Shown here piece by piece: positions 18,994-27,773 of a stretch of DNA of 57,381 nucleotides. The notes under the pieces are model-generated. The model did no database searches. It saw only the letters and a program-made list of their open reading frames with translations, and had not been told where the DNA came from. This DNA comes from GYS-P2D sp964414425. GTDB taxonomy: Bacteria; Bacteroidota; Bacteroidia; Chitinophagales; Saprospiraceae. Both the position numbers and the translations under genes were made by a program. The DNA is taken from contig CAYPWL010000024.1 of NCBI GenBank assembly GCA_964414425.1, positions 1-57,381 on the forward strand, read 5' to 3'. The stretch's first letter is position 1, and each line of letters opens with the position of its first letter.

Positions 18994-19878
18994 TTATACC
19001 GTGGCCGCAGCACGCTCGTTGAGATGATAGAAATAGACATCTTCTAAGTTGGGAGTGGCATGAGAAAAGCCCTCTCCCGGATGTCCATCAGAATAGATAC
19101 GCACAGTAATACTGTGATCAGGGTTATATGAGTTGGACAAGAACCTGTGGTGCTCTTGAACCTCTGTCAGGTCATCCTCGATACGCTTGATCCATATCTT
19201 GCCATCCATCTCTGCGGCTGCTGATTCTGGCGATTGTCGCAGCAATATGGCCCCCTGATTCATAATCGCCATATCGAGACACAACTCCTTGACATCCTCT
19301 ACGATGTGCGTAGAGAATATTACAATATGCCCTCTGCTAATCTCTCTAAGAATATTGAGAAATCGCTTGCGCTCGGCAGGGTCTAATCCAGCTGTAGGCT
19401 CATCTACTATGATGAGTTGAGGATCATTGAGCAACATCTGTGCGATACCAAATCGCTGCTTCATCCCTCCTGAGTATCCCGACACTGCTCGACGTCTGAC
19501 CTCTGATAGATTAGTAACTTCAAGCACATAATCGACCAACTTCTTACGGTCTTTACTACTCCCTACCCCCTTGAGGCTTGCAAAATAGTTGAGCAAGTCT
19601 AACGCCGATATATTAGGATACACACCAAACTCCTGAGGCAAGTACCCCAATGTCTTACGCAGTTCTTTAGGTTGTGCAAGCACATCAATCTCATTGAATT
19701 GTATAGATCCGCTATCTGGCTCCTGGAGCGTGGCGATAGTACGCATTAGCGAGGACTTACCCGCTCCATTAGGCCCAAGTAATCCAAACATCCCTTGACC
19801 AATAGTCAAGTCGATATTGTCAAGTGCCTTGACACCATTGGGATAAGTCTTGGAGAGATTCTGTATCGATAGTTGCAT
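18994..19878 (-). CDS. ABC transporter ATP-binding protein partner of the permease/peptidase
   Basis: About 294 residues from the ATG at 19878; an adjacent ATG at 19881 is an alternative. The longer open frame to 20010 adds a hydrophobic stretch with no family match, so it is rejected. Walker A is GPNGAGKSSL, the Q-loop lies in LPQEFGV, the signature is YSGGMKQR, Walker B LIIVDEPTAGLDP, and the switch histidine is in FSTHIVED. This is a typical single-domain ABC-2 ATPase that binds the cytoplasmic loops of the fused permease downstream. Confidence 0.93.
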   Translation of the reverse strand: MQLSIQNLSKTYPNGVKALDNIDLTIGQGMFGLLGPNGAGKSSLMRTIATLQEPDSGSIQFNEIDVLAQPKELRKTLGYLPQEFGVYPNISALDLLNYFASLKGVGSSKDRKKLVDYVLEVTNLSEVRRRAVSGYSGGMKQRFGIAQMLLNDPQLIIVDEPTAGLDPAERKRFLNILREISRGHIVIFSTHIVEDVKELCLDMAIMNQGAILLRQSPESAAAEMDGKIWIKRIEDDLTEVQEHHRFLSNSYNPDHSITVRIYSDGHPGEGFSHATPNLEDVYFYHLNERAAATV

Positions 19879-20062
19879 CATATAGTCTGTGATAAATAAG
19901 ATGAAATCAAATATGAGCAGAAAGATACAAAAGCGAATAAGTATAAGATCAACGCCACCAGAAAAGGGATTAAAATAGTGATTCGTCGATCTTCGAAAGT
20001 CTATTGCCAACGTAAGCGAAAATCTCGCATAGCTTCGGAACTAAATTGTTCAATTAAATATT

Positions 20063-20078
20063 TTTAGATTAGTCTAAA
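20063..20078 (+). promoter_or_regulatory. DtxR/MntR-like operator upstream of the TonB receptor
   Basis: The 16-base near-palindrome TTTAGATTAGTCTAAA lies 47 bases before the receptor ATG. It has the arms and the central TTAG of DtxR/IdeR/MntR-type metal regulator boxes (compare TTAGGTTAGCCTAA). This suggests repression by Fe2+ or Mn2+. No DtxR-family gene is in the window. Confidence 0.5.
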
Positions 20079-20124
20079 TTATTATTTTTACAAATCATTA
20101 AATGATTTTGCAATTAAGCAAATT

Positions 20125-22425
20125 ATGAAGGATTTAAGAAACCTTGTCATAAGCTTTTTAGTAAGCCTTATGACGACTATAACGCTGTCGGCTCAAGCAG
20201 GGGCTTTATATGGTGTTATAACCAATGAGCTTAACGAACCTCAACCTTATGTTCATATTACATTATCTGAACAATATGGGGCTGTAACCTCATTGGATGG
20301 TTCATTTAGAATCGCATCAATTGAACCTGGGACTTATGAGTTAAGAACCTCCTTATTAGGATACAAGAGTATGGTACGAGAAGTGCTGGTCGAGGTGGGC
20401 GACAATAAAATTTCAGATCTCAGCTTACGTCCTGACAACAACACACTAGATGAGATAGTGGTAACTGGCACCTTGAAAGCTGTACGAAAATCGGATAGTC
20501 CGGTTCCTGTTGACGTATATACGCCAGCATTCTTCAAGAAAAATCCGACGGCCAATGTCTATGAAGCACTCCAAAATGTTAATGGGGTAAGGCCTAACCT
20601 AAACTGTCAGGTCTGTAATACAGGAGATATTCAAATTAATGGGCTTGATGGCCCATATACGCTCGTGCTCATAGATGGCATGCCCATTGTCAGTAGTCTT
20701 GGTACCGTCTATGGACTATCCGGCATACCTAATGCCATGATAGAACGAATGGAGATCGTCAAAGGTCCAGCTTCATCACTCTATGGTAGTGAGGCCATAG
20801 GTGGACTGATCAATATTATCACTAAGGATGCATCTAAGGCTCCAGTTCTCTCGTTAGATCTAATGGGTACATCTTGGGCAGAGTATAATGCCGATGTAGC
20901 CTTGAAGCTTAATCTGGGTGAAGTAGCCGATGTATTCACAGGAGTCAATTACTTCAATTACAGCAATCCGCAAGATCGCAATAATGACAACTTTACGGAT
21001 CTGGCGATCCAGGATCGGATATCTATATTTCAGAAGTGGAACTTTAAGCGCAAGGACAATCGCTTGTTCAGTTTAGCGGCAAGGTATTTTCACGAAGATA
21101 GATGGGGAGGAGAATTAGACTGGACACCAGAATTTAGAGGGACTGACCAAATCTATGGAGAGTCCATATTCACAGATCGATTTGAATTATTAGGACAATA
21201 TCAGCTAGCTACAGTCAACAACATGATGTTGACCTTCTCATACAATTCTCATCAACAAGATTCATTTTATGGAGATGAACCATATCTGGCTGATCAGGAG
21301 ATCGCATTTACACAACTCACTTGGAATAAGCAGCTTAACAGTCATGACTTATTAGTGGGATCATCATTCAGATATACCTACTACGACGACAATACGACTG
21401 CTACAAGCAATGGAATCAATGATTTGGACAATGACCCAGATCATATTTATCTGCCAGGAATATTCGTTCAAGATGAGATTAAATTCAATCCAAAGCACAC
21501 ATTGCTACTCGGATTGAGGTATGATTATAACGATGATCATGGCAGTGTTTTTACGCCAAGAGTGGCCTATAAGTGGGGGCCATCGACGACAGACAATTTT
21601 AGAATCAATATTGGCACTGGATTTAGAGTGGTGAGTTTATTTACTGAAGACCATGCCGCTCTAACTGGCTCACGTGATGTAGTCGTTGCCCAAGAATTAC
21701 TACCCGAGCAATCTATTAATGTCAATCTGAACTATACCAAGCGGCTCTATATGGTCAATGGTGGCTCTGCTAATATTGAGCTGTCCTCATGGTTCACACA
21801 TTTCAGCAATATCATACTGCCTGATTATGACTCCAATCCTAATCAGATCATCTATGATAATCTTAATGGGCATGCCATCACCCAAGGAGTAAGCGTAAGT
21901 GGAGACTTAACCCTGCCATCTGGATTGAGCTTTGATCTCGGTGCTACCTTGATGGATGTTTCAACAACCGAAAATGGCGTTACGCAGCGCCAGATTCTCA
22001 CCGAGCGATTTGCTGGTAACTGGTCTGCCAGCTACAAGTTGCCCAATAGAAAATGGGGCATCGACTACACTGCCAATCTATATGGGCCACTGAGGCTACC
22101 TCTATTGGGGGAGCTCGATCCACGTCCAGAGTTTTCGCCGTGGTGGAGCATTCAAAATATCCAGCTTACTCATAGACCTAATGACGCTATAGAATTCTAT
22201 GGTGGAATCAAAAACATCCTGGATTGGACACCTTGGAAGAATCTCGAACAACCTATCATAGCTCGGAGCTTCGACCCTTTTGATAGTGAGGTATCATTTG
22301 ATGCTGCTGGAGAAGTAGTACCAACAAGCAATAATCCTTTTGCACTCACTTTTGACCCTGAGTATGTCTATGCCCCAAATCAGGGTCGGCGACTATTTTT
22401 TGGATTGAGGTATACCTTCGACTAG
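20125..22425 (+). CDS. TonB-dependent outer membrane receptor
   Basis: A 766-residue receptor. Signal peptide 1-23, then a carboxypeptidase-like regulatory domain (about 27-110) with the usual GTYELRTSLLGY segment. The plug domain (about 115-235) includes INGLDGPYTLVLIDGMPIVS and IVKGPASSLYGSEAIGGLIN, followed by a 22-strand-type beta barrel ending RRLFFGLRYTFD with the C-terminal aromatic. An unusual plug insertion has two cysteines, NCQVCNTG (Cys161, Cys164), which may form a disulfide or bind a metal or haem. Energised by TonB, it would import a metal complex or cofactor. The metal-type operator upstream and a thioredoxin-like lipoprotein 2 bases downstream support metal or haem uptake, but the ligand is unproven. 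Confidence 0.92.
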   Translation: MKDLRNLVISFLVSLMTTITLSAQAGALYGVITNELNEPQPYVHITLSEQYGAVTSLDGSFRIASIEPGTYELRTSLLGYKSMVREVLVEVGDNKISDLSLRPDNNTLDEIVVTGTLKAVRKSDSPVPVDVYTPAFFKKNPTANVYEALQNVNGVRPNLNCQVCNTGDIQINGLDGPYTLVLIDGMPIVSSLGTVYGLSGIPNAMIERMEIVKGPASSLYGSEAIGGLINIITKDASKAPVLSLDLMGTSWAEYNADVALKLNLGEVADVFTGVNYFNYSNPQDRNNDNFTDLAIQDRISIFQKWNFKRKDNRLFSLAARYFHEDRWGGELDWTPEFRGTDQIYGESIFTDRFELLGQYQLATVNNMMLTFSYNSHQQDSFYGDEPYLADQEIAFTQLTWNKQLNSHDLLVGSSFRYTYYDDNTTATSNGINDLDNDPDHIYLPGIFVQDEIKFNPKHTLLLGLRYDYNDDHGSVFTPRVAYKWGPSTTDNFRINIGTGFRVVSLFTEDHAALTGSRDVVVAQELLPEQSINVNLNYTKRLYMVNGGSANIELSSWFTHFSNIILPDYDSNPNQIIYDNLNGHAITQGVSVSGDLTLPSGLSFDLGATLMDVSTTENGVTQRQILTERFAGNWSASYKLPNRKWGIDYTANLYGPLRLPLLGELDPRPEFSPWWSIQNIQLTHRPNDAIEFYGGIKNILDWTPWKNLEQPIIARSFDPFDSEVSFDAAGEVVPTSNNPFALTFDPEYVYAPNQGRRLFFGLRYTFD

Positions 22426-22427
22426 TT

Positions 22428-22922
22428 ATGACGAGATCTAAAGTCTTACCAATTATGTTCTTTATGCTCTGCTTGATGTCGTGCTCGAGTAACAAGATTG
22501 CACAGCAAAATGCTCTGACCACATACGATATCACTGAACTGGACTCCCTAATTGATAAAGGTGATAGACCAATAGTGATATTTATGCATGCCCCTTGGTG
22601 TACGTTCTGTCGCAATATGGAACATACTACCCTCCGAAATGAACCTGTAATAGACTTGCTGTCTACAGAATTCTATTTCATCAGCTTTGACGGCGAGGAT
22701 AAACGCAATCTGGAGTACGACAATGACATTTATGAATATCGCCCACACAGTCATACAAGTGGAACCAATGAGCTCGGCAAATATCTCGGTGCCATTGATG
22801 GACAACTGATCTATCCTACTCTTGTTATCATGTCACCTGCCCAAGAGATCATTGAACGATACGGAACATTTTTATCATCCAATGAATTACTGGCTATTCT
22901 GAAGCCCCTCTCCCTCAATTAA
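22428..22922 (+). CDS. Thioredoxin-fold lipoprotein
   Basis: A 164-residue protein with a lipoprotein signal (hydrophobic core, lipobox LMSC, Cys19) and a thioredoxin-like domain with active site APWCTFC (Cys58, Cys61) and a cis-proline region IYPTLVI. It is probably anchored facing the periplasm. It starts 2 bases after the TonB receptor stop and is certainly co-transcribed. A disulfide reductase in this position could act on the receptor's own CxxC (NCQVC) or on the imported ligand; that link is inference. The fold assignment is firm. Confidence 0.88.
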   Translation: MTRSKVLPIMFFMLCLMSCSSNKIAQQNALTTYDITELDSLIDKGDRPIVIFMHAPWCTFCRNMEHTTLRNEPVIDLLSTEFYFISFDGEDKRNLEYDNDIYEYRPHSHTSGTNELGKYLGAIDGQLIYPTLVIMSPAQEIIERYGTFLSSNELLAILKPLSLN

Positions 22923-23003
22923 CCATACCATTAGTAATCTGGGGTGATAGCTTGAGGCGAGAACCTGTTTTTGGTTTGTTAGACGAAGAGTAACTGTAGT
23001 AGT

Positions 23004-23785
23004 CTAAACTGCCATCCTAATGTTGCTTTCAGATAACTCAGACTGCATATTGTAGTAATCTGGATAAGCGCATCTGACTACCTCGCCAACTATGATAGTT
23101 GCCGGTCCCGTTGGAAGATGGTCTTTTTCTATAAGATCATGCTCTATCTGAGTAACAGTAGATAAGATCATATCACTATCGCTACGAGATGCATTCCATA
23201 CAATGGCTATTGGCGTATCGGCCGACATAAATTGGAGAAATAGCTCAGTCAATAGTGATAGCTTTCTGAATCCCATCATAATTACCAATGTGGCGGATGT
23301 TTGGCTTGCGGTCGAAATATCACGTGACAATTGATCCACGGAGGTCGTTCCTGTAAGCACCCAAAAACTACGACTGACATTACGGAGTGTGATCGGTATA
23401 TCCATAGAACTGGCCGCTGCGATTGATGAACTGATCCCTGGCACGATCTCAACATTTATATTGTTCTCTTTGGCAATCAATTGCTCCTCGTGACCTCGGC
23501 CAAAGACAAAAGGATCACCTTCCTTCAATCTCACGACATGGTTATAGTGCTTGCAAGCATGGACAATTAAATCATTAATGCGCTCTTGAGAAAATGAAGG
23601 CTGCCCTGCTCGCTTACCTACGTATATTTTTTTCACTCCTTCTTGACAATAGTCTAATATCTCCTGACAGGTCAAGGCGTCATATAATACTACTTCAGCT
23701 CGTTGAATAACCTTGAGTCCTTTAATGGTCAGAAGTTCGGGATCTCCAGGTCCTGCACCTACTATTGAGAGCTTTGGATGGTCAT
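23004..23785 (-). pseudogene. cobA: Uroporphyrinogen-III C-methyltransferase with frameshifted start
   Basis: The enzyme uses two SAM to make precorrin-2 for sirohaem and cobalamin. The frame holds the family core: GAGPGDPELLTIKGL near the start, YVGKRAG, VVRLKEGDPFVFGRG, VPGISSSIAA, and SATLVIMMG. That core frame extends upstream of the TTG at 23675 to about 23773, but meets a stop (TGA) before any start codon. The only suitable ATG (23783-23785) is in another frame. One added A in the AAA run at 23773-23775 would give MTIQKLSIVGAGPGD, the normal beginning. So it is either a frameshift mutation or a sequencing error. A start at 23675 would lose the SAM-binding loop. Confidence 0.8.
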
Positions 23786-23827
23786 CTCACGTGGATTACT
23801 TGGGGATGATAATGGAACACCTAAATG

Positions 23828-23858
23828 AAAAAAGCCCATCTACTATACGTAAATGGGC
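23828..23858 (-). terminator. Strong intrinsic terminator between structured RNA and cobA
   Basis: On the minus strand a 10-bp stem, GCCCATTTAC / GTAGATGGGC with one T-G pair, and a 5-base loop GTATA, is followed by six T. The hairpin is at 23834-23858. It ends 43 bases before the cobA start, so it either ends a separate small RNA or acts as an attenuator for cobA. Confidence 0.85.
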
Positions 23859-24010
23859 AGATCCACTTTAGGAATGGAACTCACACTAAAACTTTCAACG
23901 ATTCTGCCAGACTGATATGCCCACCATGAGCATAGAAATGTGAGCTATCAAACTGAGAACCTTCTCATAAACCATTACGAGGGAATTGATAATAAGGATG
24001 CGAGGCACCC
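23834..24010 (-). ncRNA. Candidate structured small RNA of about 180 nt, family unassigned
   Basis: This 340-base gap between two genes is bounded on the minus strand by a terminator upstream (24028-24051) and one downstream (23834-23858). AAATTTTG (24010-24017), close to the Bacteroidota -7 consensus, sits just ahead. Between them pairings nest well: an end-closing ATCC/GGAT, hairpin GAGAA-GG-TTCTC, hairpin TATGC...GCATA, and CTCACA/TGTGAG enclosing the second hairpin. Size and free-standing layout fit a 6S-like RNA; the position before cobA would also fit a riboswitch with a terminator. I see no cobalamin B12 box or SAM-I core. Confidence 0.5.
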
Positions 24011-24020
24011 AAAATTTTTA

Positions 24021-24051
24021 AAGAAAAAGAGCGCATCATACGATGCGCTCT
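24021..24051 (-). terminator. Intrinsic terminator of the anti-sigma/beta-barrel gene
   Basis: Stem GAGCGCATC / GATGCGCTC (24029-24037 and 24042-24050) with loop GTAT on the minus strand, followed by TTTTTCTTT. It lies about 75 bases past the stop of the gene at 24128-25615. Confidence 0.88.
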
Positions 24052-24127
24052 CTTGGTTATAGAAACCTCTTATCCTTAGTAAGAATTCACCTAATTAACT
24101 TGGGTCAACCTATTATGATGGTCAAGA

Positions 24128-25615
24128 TTACCTCACTAGTGATATACCCATTCTAAAACCTACACTGGTCAGTTTCACGTCGCCATGACCAACACCATTA
24201 AGGGGAACTTTAAGGTAAGGTCCCGCATCTATGAAGAAGCCCCCTTTGGTTCTTAATTTATAAGCCGTTGACAACTCTATCTGGCTTAATAATGTGTTGC
24301 TATCTCCTAAGAAAAGACCTGTAAAATCATCACTACTCTCAGCGAAGCGATAATCGTATTCCTCTCTCAACATAAAATTAGACAGTAGATTGACGTGTGC
24401 CACTATACCGTTACTTTGGACATCGGAGAAATGATAAGACGCACCTATTGACACGTCAATCATATCACAGAGTGCTAATATCTCTTCTGGTGGGACACCT
24501 TCACTTGCTGCCCAGAAACCTACTGGAGGCCGATAGTCATCGCCTTCTGCGAGATAACATTCTCTGATGTAGTTCAGGCCAGCATTGATGACGAGCTTAG
24601 AATTAGCAATATATCCCAATCGAGCACCGAAACTGTAATCTACATCACTGAGCCCACCCATAGGCGTTTGTGCTATTTCGATACCCGCATTGAGATTTAA
24701 TAAAAACTTAGGGCTCTTTTCCAGATCATCAGCGTCATCATCATCAGCGCTGTGTTCAAAAGGCTTCACGCCATCATAATTGATCTTGTCAAGATTCAAA
24801 GGTGCTATCATGATTACCGCTAAATCTGAAATTGCATTCTGCGTAAGCGGTAGACTCTTTGCCTCATCGCGGCTGGAGGAAACATCATATGCTGAAACCA
24901 AGTCTAATGGCTCCTCGATAATCTCTTGACTATTGTTCTGTATGACTCTATCTCTGTCAGAAAATTGATCATCGGATCTATCTGCAACTTGATCCTCTGT
25001 TTCTGGACCGACAATGCTTGATTGATCGGATGGCAACGGATTGTTGGTGTGAAGACGTACTGCATTAATTACTTCTCCGCTATTGCTTGAGTCATACCTC
25101 CTGACCTCTTGATCATTTTGAGTATTAGATGAGTCGTTCTGACGTGTAGCAGCGACTGAGTATTGCGTCTTACTCTCACTGAGTGGCACTATATCTTTCT
25201 GTTCTCCACTGACTGAGCTTGAAGCTGTTTCCGCTTTAACTGTCTTAGTAGGAGGCGTCTGATTAGTATCCTCGTTAAGCTCAGATTGTGATTCTCTTAC
25301 ATCAATCTGATTACCTGATCTATCCGTAGTAGTGTTACCTACAGATAAAAAATTGCTTTCATTGGCTTCTATAGTATGATATTGATTCATGCCAGTGCCA
25401 TCCTTTGTATTGAAATCGGATAGAAAAAACCAAGCAACCACTCCCGACATCACGAGAAAACCTGGGAGTATAAACCAAAGACCTGTTCGATCTTTTTTAT
25501 CCTCGTCTAACATTTTTTGTACTGCCGTCCAATCATCAGCCTGGTAATCAAACTTTGTATTTTCCGAAAGTTCTTTAAACCTTGCTTCTAGCTTGTTATA
25601 ATCTCGATCACTCAT
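24128..25615 (-). CDS. Putative dual-membrane-spanning anti-sigma factor with C-terminal beta barrel
   Basis: A 495-residue protein with an unusual layout. Residues 1-43 are cytosolic and helical, with the DDWTAVQKMLDED pattern of short anti-sigma N termini. Residues 45-67 form one inner membrane helix. About 70-290 is a long polar, Ser/Thr/Gln/Asp-rich linker long enough to cross the periplasm. From about 298 to 495 it is a repetitive amphipathic beta sequence (FLLNLNAGIEIAQ..., FSFGARLGYI-type strands, ending LTSVGFRMGISLVR) like an OmpX-size outer membrane barrel. The gene starts 2 bases after an ECF sigma gene. This matches the dual membrane-spanning anti-sigma factors described in Bacteroides, which sense outer membrane state. 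The topology is inferred. Confidence 0.8.
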   Translation of the reverse strand: MSDRDYNKLEARFKELSENTKFDYQADDWTAVQKMLDEDKKDRTGLWFILPGFLVMSGVVAWFFLSDFNTKDGTGMNQYHTIEANESNFLSVGNTTTDRSGNQIDVRESQSELNEDTNQTPPTKTVKAETASSSVSGEQKDIVPLSESKTQYSVAATRQNDSSNTQNDQEVRRYDSSNSGEVINAVRLHTNNPLPSDQSSIVGPETEDQVADRSDDQFSDRDRVIQNNSQEIIEEPLDLVSAYDVSSSRDEAKSLPLTQNAISDLAVIMIAPLNLDKINYDGVKPFEHSADDDDADDLEKSPKFLLNLNAGIEIAQTPMGGLSDVDYSFGARLGYIANSKLVINAGLNYIRECYLAEGDDYRPPVGFWAASEGVPPEEILALCDMIDVSIGASYHFSDVQSNGIVAHVNLLSNFMLREEYDYRFAESSDDFTGLFLGDSNTLLSQIELSTAYKLRTKGGFFIDAGPYLKVPLNGVGHGDVKLTSVGFRMGISLVR

Positions 25616-25617
25616 AA

Positions 25618-26151
25618 CTATGCTGCGTTTAAGGTTATCATTTTGCGCAGATTCGCTTTGGCGCGACTTAAATTAGATTTAGATGTACTCTCAGTTATGC
25701 CCAATTTTTCTGCAATCTCATGGTGCTTGTAGCCATCGATAACATAAAGGAGAAATACGGTCCGGTATGCTGTCGGCAATTTATTTACCACATTGAGCAT
25801 ATCTTCATATGACAAGTCGGATATGGCTGTCGGGTCAATTGTATTATTGACTTTTTCATCTATGGTATCATACTGAGAAACCCTCTTGTTAGATCTCAGA
25901 TAATCTAATGCCGAATTGACAACTATGGTCTTAAACCATGGTTTAAAATCCAGCTTTGCATCGTATTTCTGTATGTTCTTAAACACCTTATAAAAACTTT
26001 GATTAAGTATACTTCGTGCCTCAAGAGGGTCATTAACATATCTTGAACATATGCTTAAACCGTATGAATAAAACTCCCTATGTAGTTCATTCTGGGCTTG
26101 CCGATCCTGTTTGACGCATTTATTGATTATATTTATTAGGTGTGAGTCCAA
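25618..26151 (-). CDS. ECF-type RNA polymerase sigma factor
   Basis: A 177-residue sigma-70 family protein. Region 2 spans about 20-85 (EFYSYGLSICSRYVNDPLEA, then FKPWFKTIVVNSALDYLRSN for core binding and -10 recognition). Region 4 spans about 115-172 (NKLPTAYRTVFLLYVIDGYK, HEIAEKLGITESTSKSNLSR). There is no region 3, as usual for ECF members. The start is a TTG at 26151; no better start lies upstream. It forms a two-gene operon with the membrane anti-sigma partner, the normal arrangement for release on envelope signals. Target genes are not identifiable here. Confidence 0.93.
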   Translation of the reverse strand: MDSHLINIINKCVKQDRQAQNELHREFYSYGLSICSRYVNDPLEARSILNQSFYKVFKNIQKYDAKLDFKPWFKTIVVNSALDYLRSNKRVSQYDTIDEKVNNTIDPTAISDLSYEDMLNVVNKLPTAYRTVFLLYVIDGYKHHEIAEKLGITESTSKSNLSRAKANLRKMITLNAA

Positions 26152-26503
26152 ATCAATAAAATTTATCTTCTCATAAGTAGAGTACGTGTGATAATTGTAA
26201 AGGGATGCGTGAGGTGGGCTAAATATGCTTTTTGCTGATTCAAAATGAGCCGTGTCTTTCTCCAGGTGTTAAAAGTAAAAGTATTTTTTTCTCATCACTG
26301 TTTACAAAAACTCTCCTTAAGTCGGGATAAATACGGTTTCTGATTAAATAACTCATGTCATTGTTTAAGCTAATAACCGTGCACCTCCTGCTTCACTCAG
26401 GGACTTATTATCAAAATGGTCAATAAATTCCTCTCAGCTTGGGAACCCTTATCCACCGTAGATTTTGTGATTAATCGATATATTGCTTTTAGAATACATC
26501 GTT
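26152..26503. other. Divergent intergenic region between sigma operon and beta-helix operon
   Basis: About 350 bases, AT-rich, carrying promoters for both directions. No clear TAnnTTTG element, palindrome or gene fragment was found. Confidence 0.5.
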
Positions 26504-27763
26504 ATGAAAAACTCACACTATATCGCTGCAGGATTAATTGTAATATTCCTCAGTGCATGCAAGACCACACCTACAGCACCTCAAGCGATGTCTGCTGATG
26601 AGGTCGTATCAAGTCTACAGAAAAGATTGATAGAAGCTCAGGAGGGCGAAATAATATTACTTCCAGAAGGTACTTTTTCATTTAAGCGACCTCTATCGTT
26701 TATGGATGTCTCAGGTGTCACGATCAAAGGTACAGGCATGAAGAAGACTATCCTTTCATTTAAAGATCAAGTCGAAGGAGGTGAAGGAGTCAGCATCAAG
26801 AGTGCGAAAGATATTACTCTTGAAGACTTCACTATAGCAGATAGTAAAGGTGATGCGCTAAAGTTACACGAATGCACTAATGTGGTCATCCGAGGCATGG
26901 AAACTACATGGACAGGAGGGGCATCTGAGAAGAATGGTGCCTATGGATTGTATCCAGTATTCTGTACTAATGTACTTATGGAAAACTGCGAAGCCTCGTA
27001 CGCCATGGATGCCGGAATCTATATAGGCCAATCTACTAATGTGGTAATCCGCAACAACTATGCTCATCACAATGTGGCAGGTATAGAAATCGAGAATACC
27101 CGTGTCGGAGAAGTTTATGGCAACCGATCTAACGATAATACTGCGGGTATGCTCATATTTGATATGCCGGACGTACCACAAGCCAATGGACATAGCATCA
27201 AGGTATATGACAACGTCATGGAGAACAACAACGGAGATAACTTCTCTGCACCAGGCATTGTGGTGAACACTCTTCCTCCAGGCACAGGTATGGTCGTCAT
27301 GGCAAGTACTCAAGTGGAGGTATACGATAACACCATCGCCAATCATAAATCTGTAGGTATCGCTGTCAACACATGGCTATTTACAGGACTACCATTTGAG
27401 TCTGACGAATATGATCCATACAATAGTTATATCAGCATCTATGATAATACGATCACAGGAACTCAAGGACCACCGGACATGACTACAGACCTTGGCAAGT
27501 TGTATACTGCCATATTTGGCGGTGAGTCGTATGATATCACGGTGGATGGAATCTATAGACCTGACCTTGTCGATGAGGATGGCAAGCCTACGGATATATG
27601 CATCAGTAACAATGGTGACGTTTCGTTTGCTAATCTAAACGCTGGTATGGGTGGTACTCCAGAGGCCATCATGCAAAATGTTAGTTATGACCCTTCTCTA
27701 TTTGATTGTACCATACCGACACTGGACTTAGGGGAATATGACAGGTGGATCGCTGCACAATAA
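26504..27763 (+). CDS. Parallel beta-helix repeat lipoprotein
   Basis: About 419 residues from the ATG at 26504, chosen because it begins a lipoprotein signal (hydrophobic core, lipobox LSAC, Cys19); the in-frame upstream codons do not fit. The body is a right-handed parallel beta-helix with repeated turns such as CTNVVIRGMETTW, CTNVLMENCEASY, STNVVIRNNYAHH and SIKVYDNVMENNN. This matches the TIGR03805-type family, usually found next to a HNE_0200/SO2930-type haem protein, exactly as here (next gene 10 bases on). Beta-helix folds often bind or cleave polysaccharide, but no lyase catalytic set is recognisable, so the role is unknown. Expected location: periplasm or outer membrane. Confidence 0.87.
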   Translation: MKNSHYIAAGLIVIFLSACKTTPTAPQAMSADEVVSSLQKRLIEAQEGEIILLPEGTFSFKRPLSFMDVSGVTIKGTGMKKTILSFKDQVEGGEGVSIKSAKDITLEDFTIADSKGDALKLHECTNVVIRGMETTWTGGASEKNGAYGLYPVFCTNVLMENCEASYAMDAGIYIGQSTNVVIRNNYAHHNVAGIEIENTRVGEVYGNRSNDNTAGMLIFDMPDVPQANGHSIKVYDNVMENNNGDNFSAPGIVVNTLPPGTGMVVMASTQVEVYDNTIANHKSVGIAVNTWLFTGLPFESDEYDPYNSYISIYDNTITGTQGPPDMTTDLGKLYTAIFGGESYDITVDGIYRPDLVDEDGKPTDICISNNGDVSFANLNAGMGGTPEAIMQNVSYDPSLFDCTIPTLDLGEYDRWIAAQ

Positions 27764-27773
27764 GACCGCAACG

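Noticed and set aside
19882..20010. Longer N terminus for the ABC ATPase
   Set aside because: The added residues are a hydrophobic leader with no family match; the ATPase family starts at the MQLSIQNLSK segment.
23834..24010. Cobalamin or SAM-I riboswitch before cobA
   Set aside because: No B12 box, no AAAAGGGAA-type core and no SAM-I core are visible; kept as an unassigned RNA.
26416..26598. Plus-strand open frame of 60 codons before the beta-helix gene
   Set aside because: It overlaps the lipoprotein signal of the real gene in another frame and lacks any motif.
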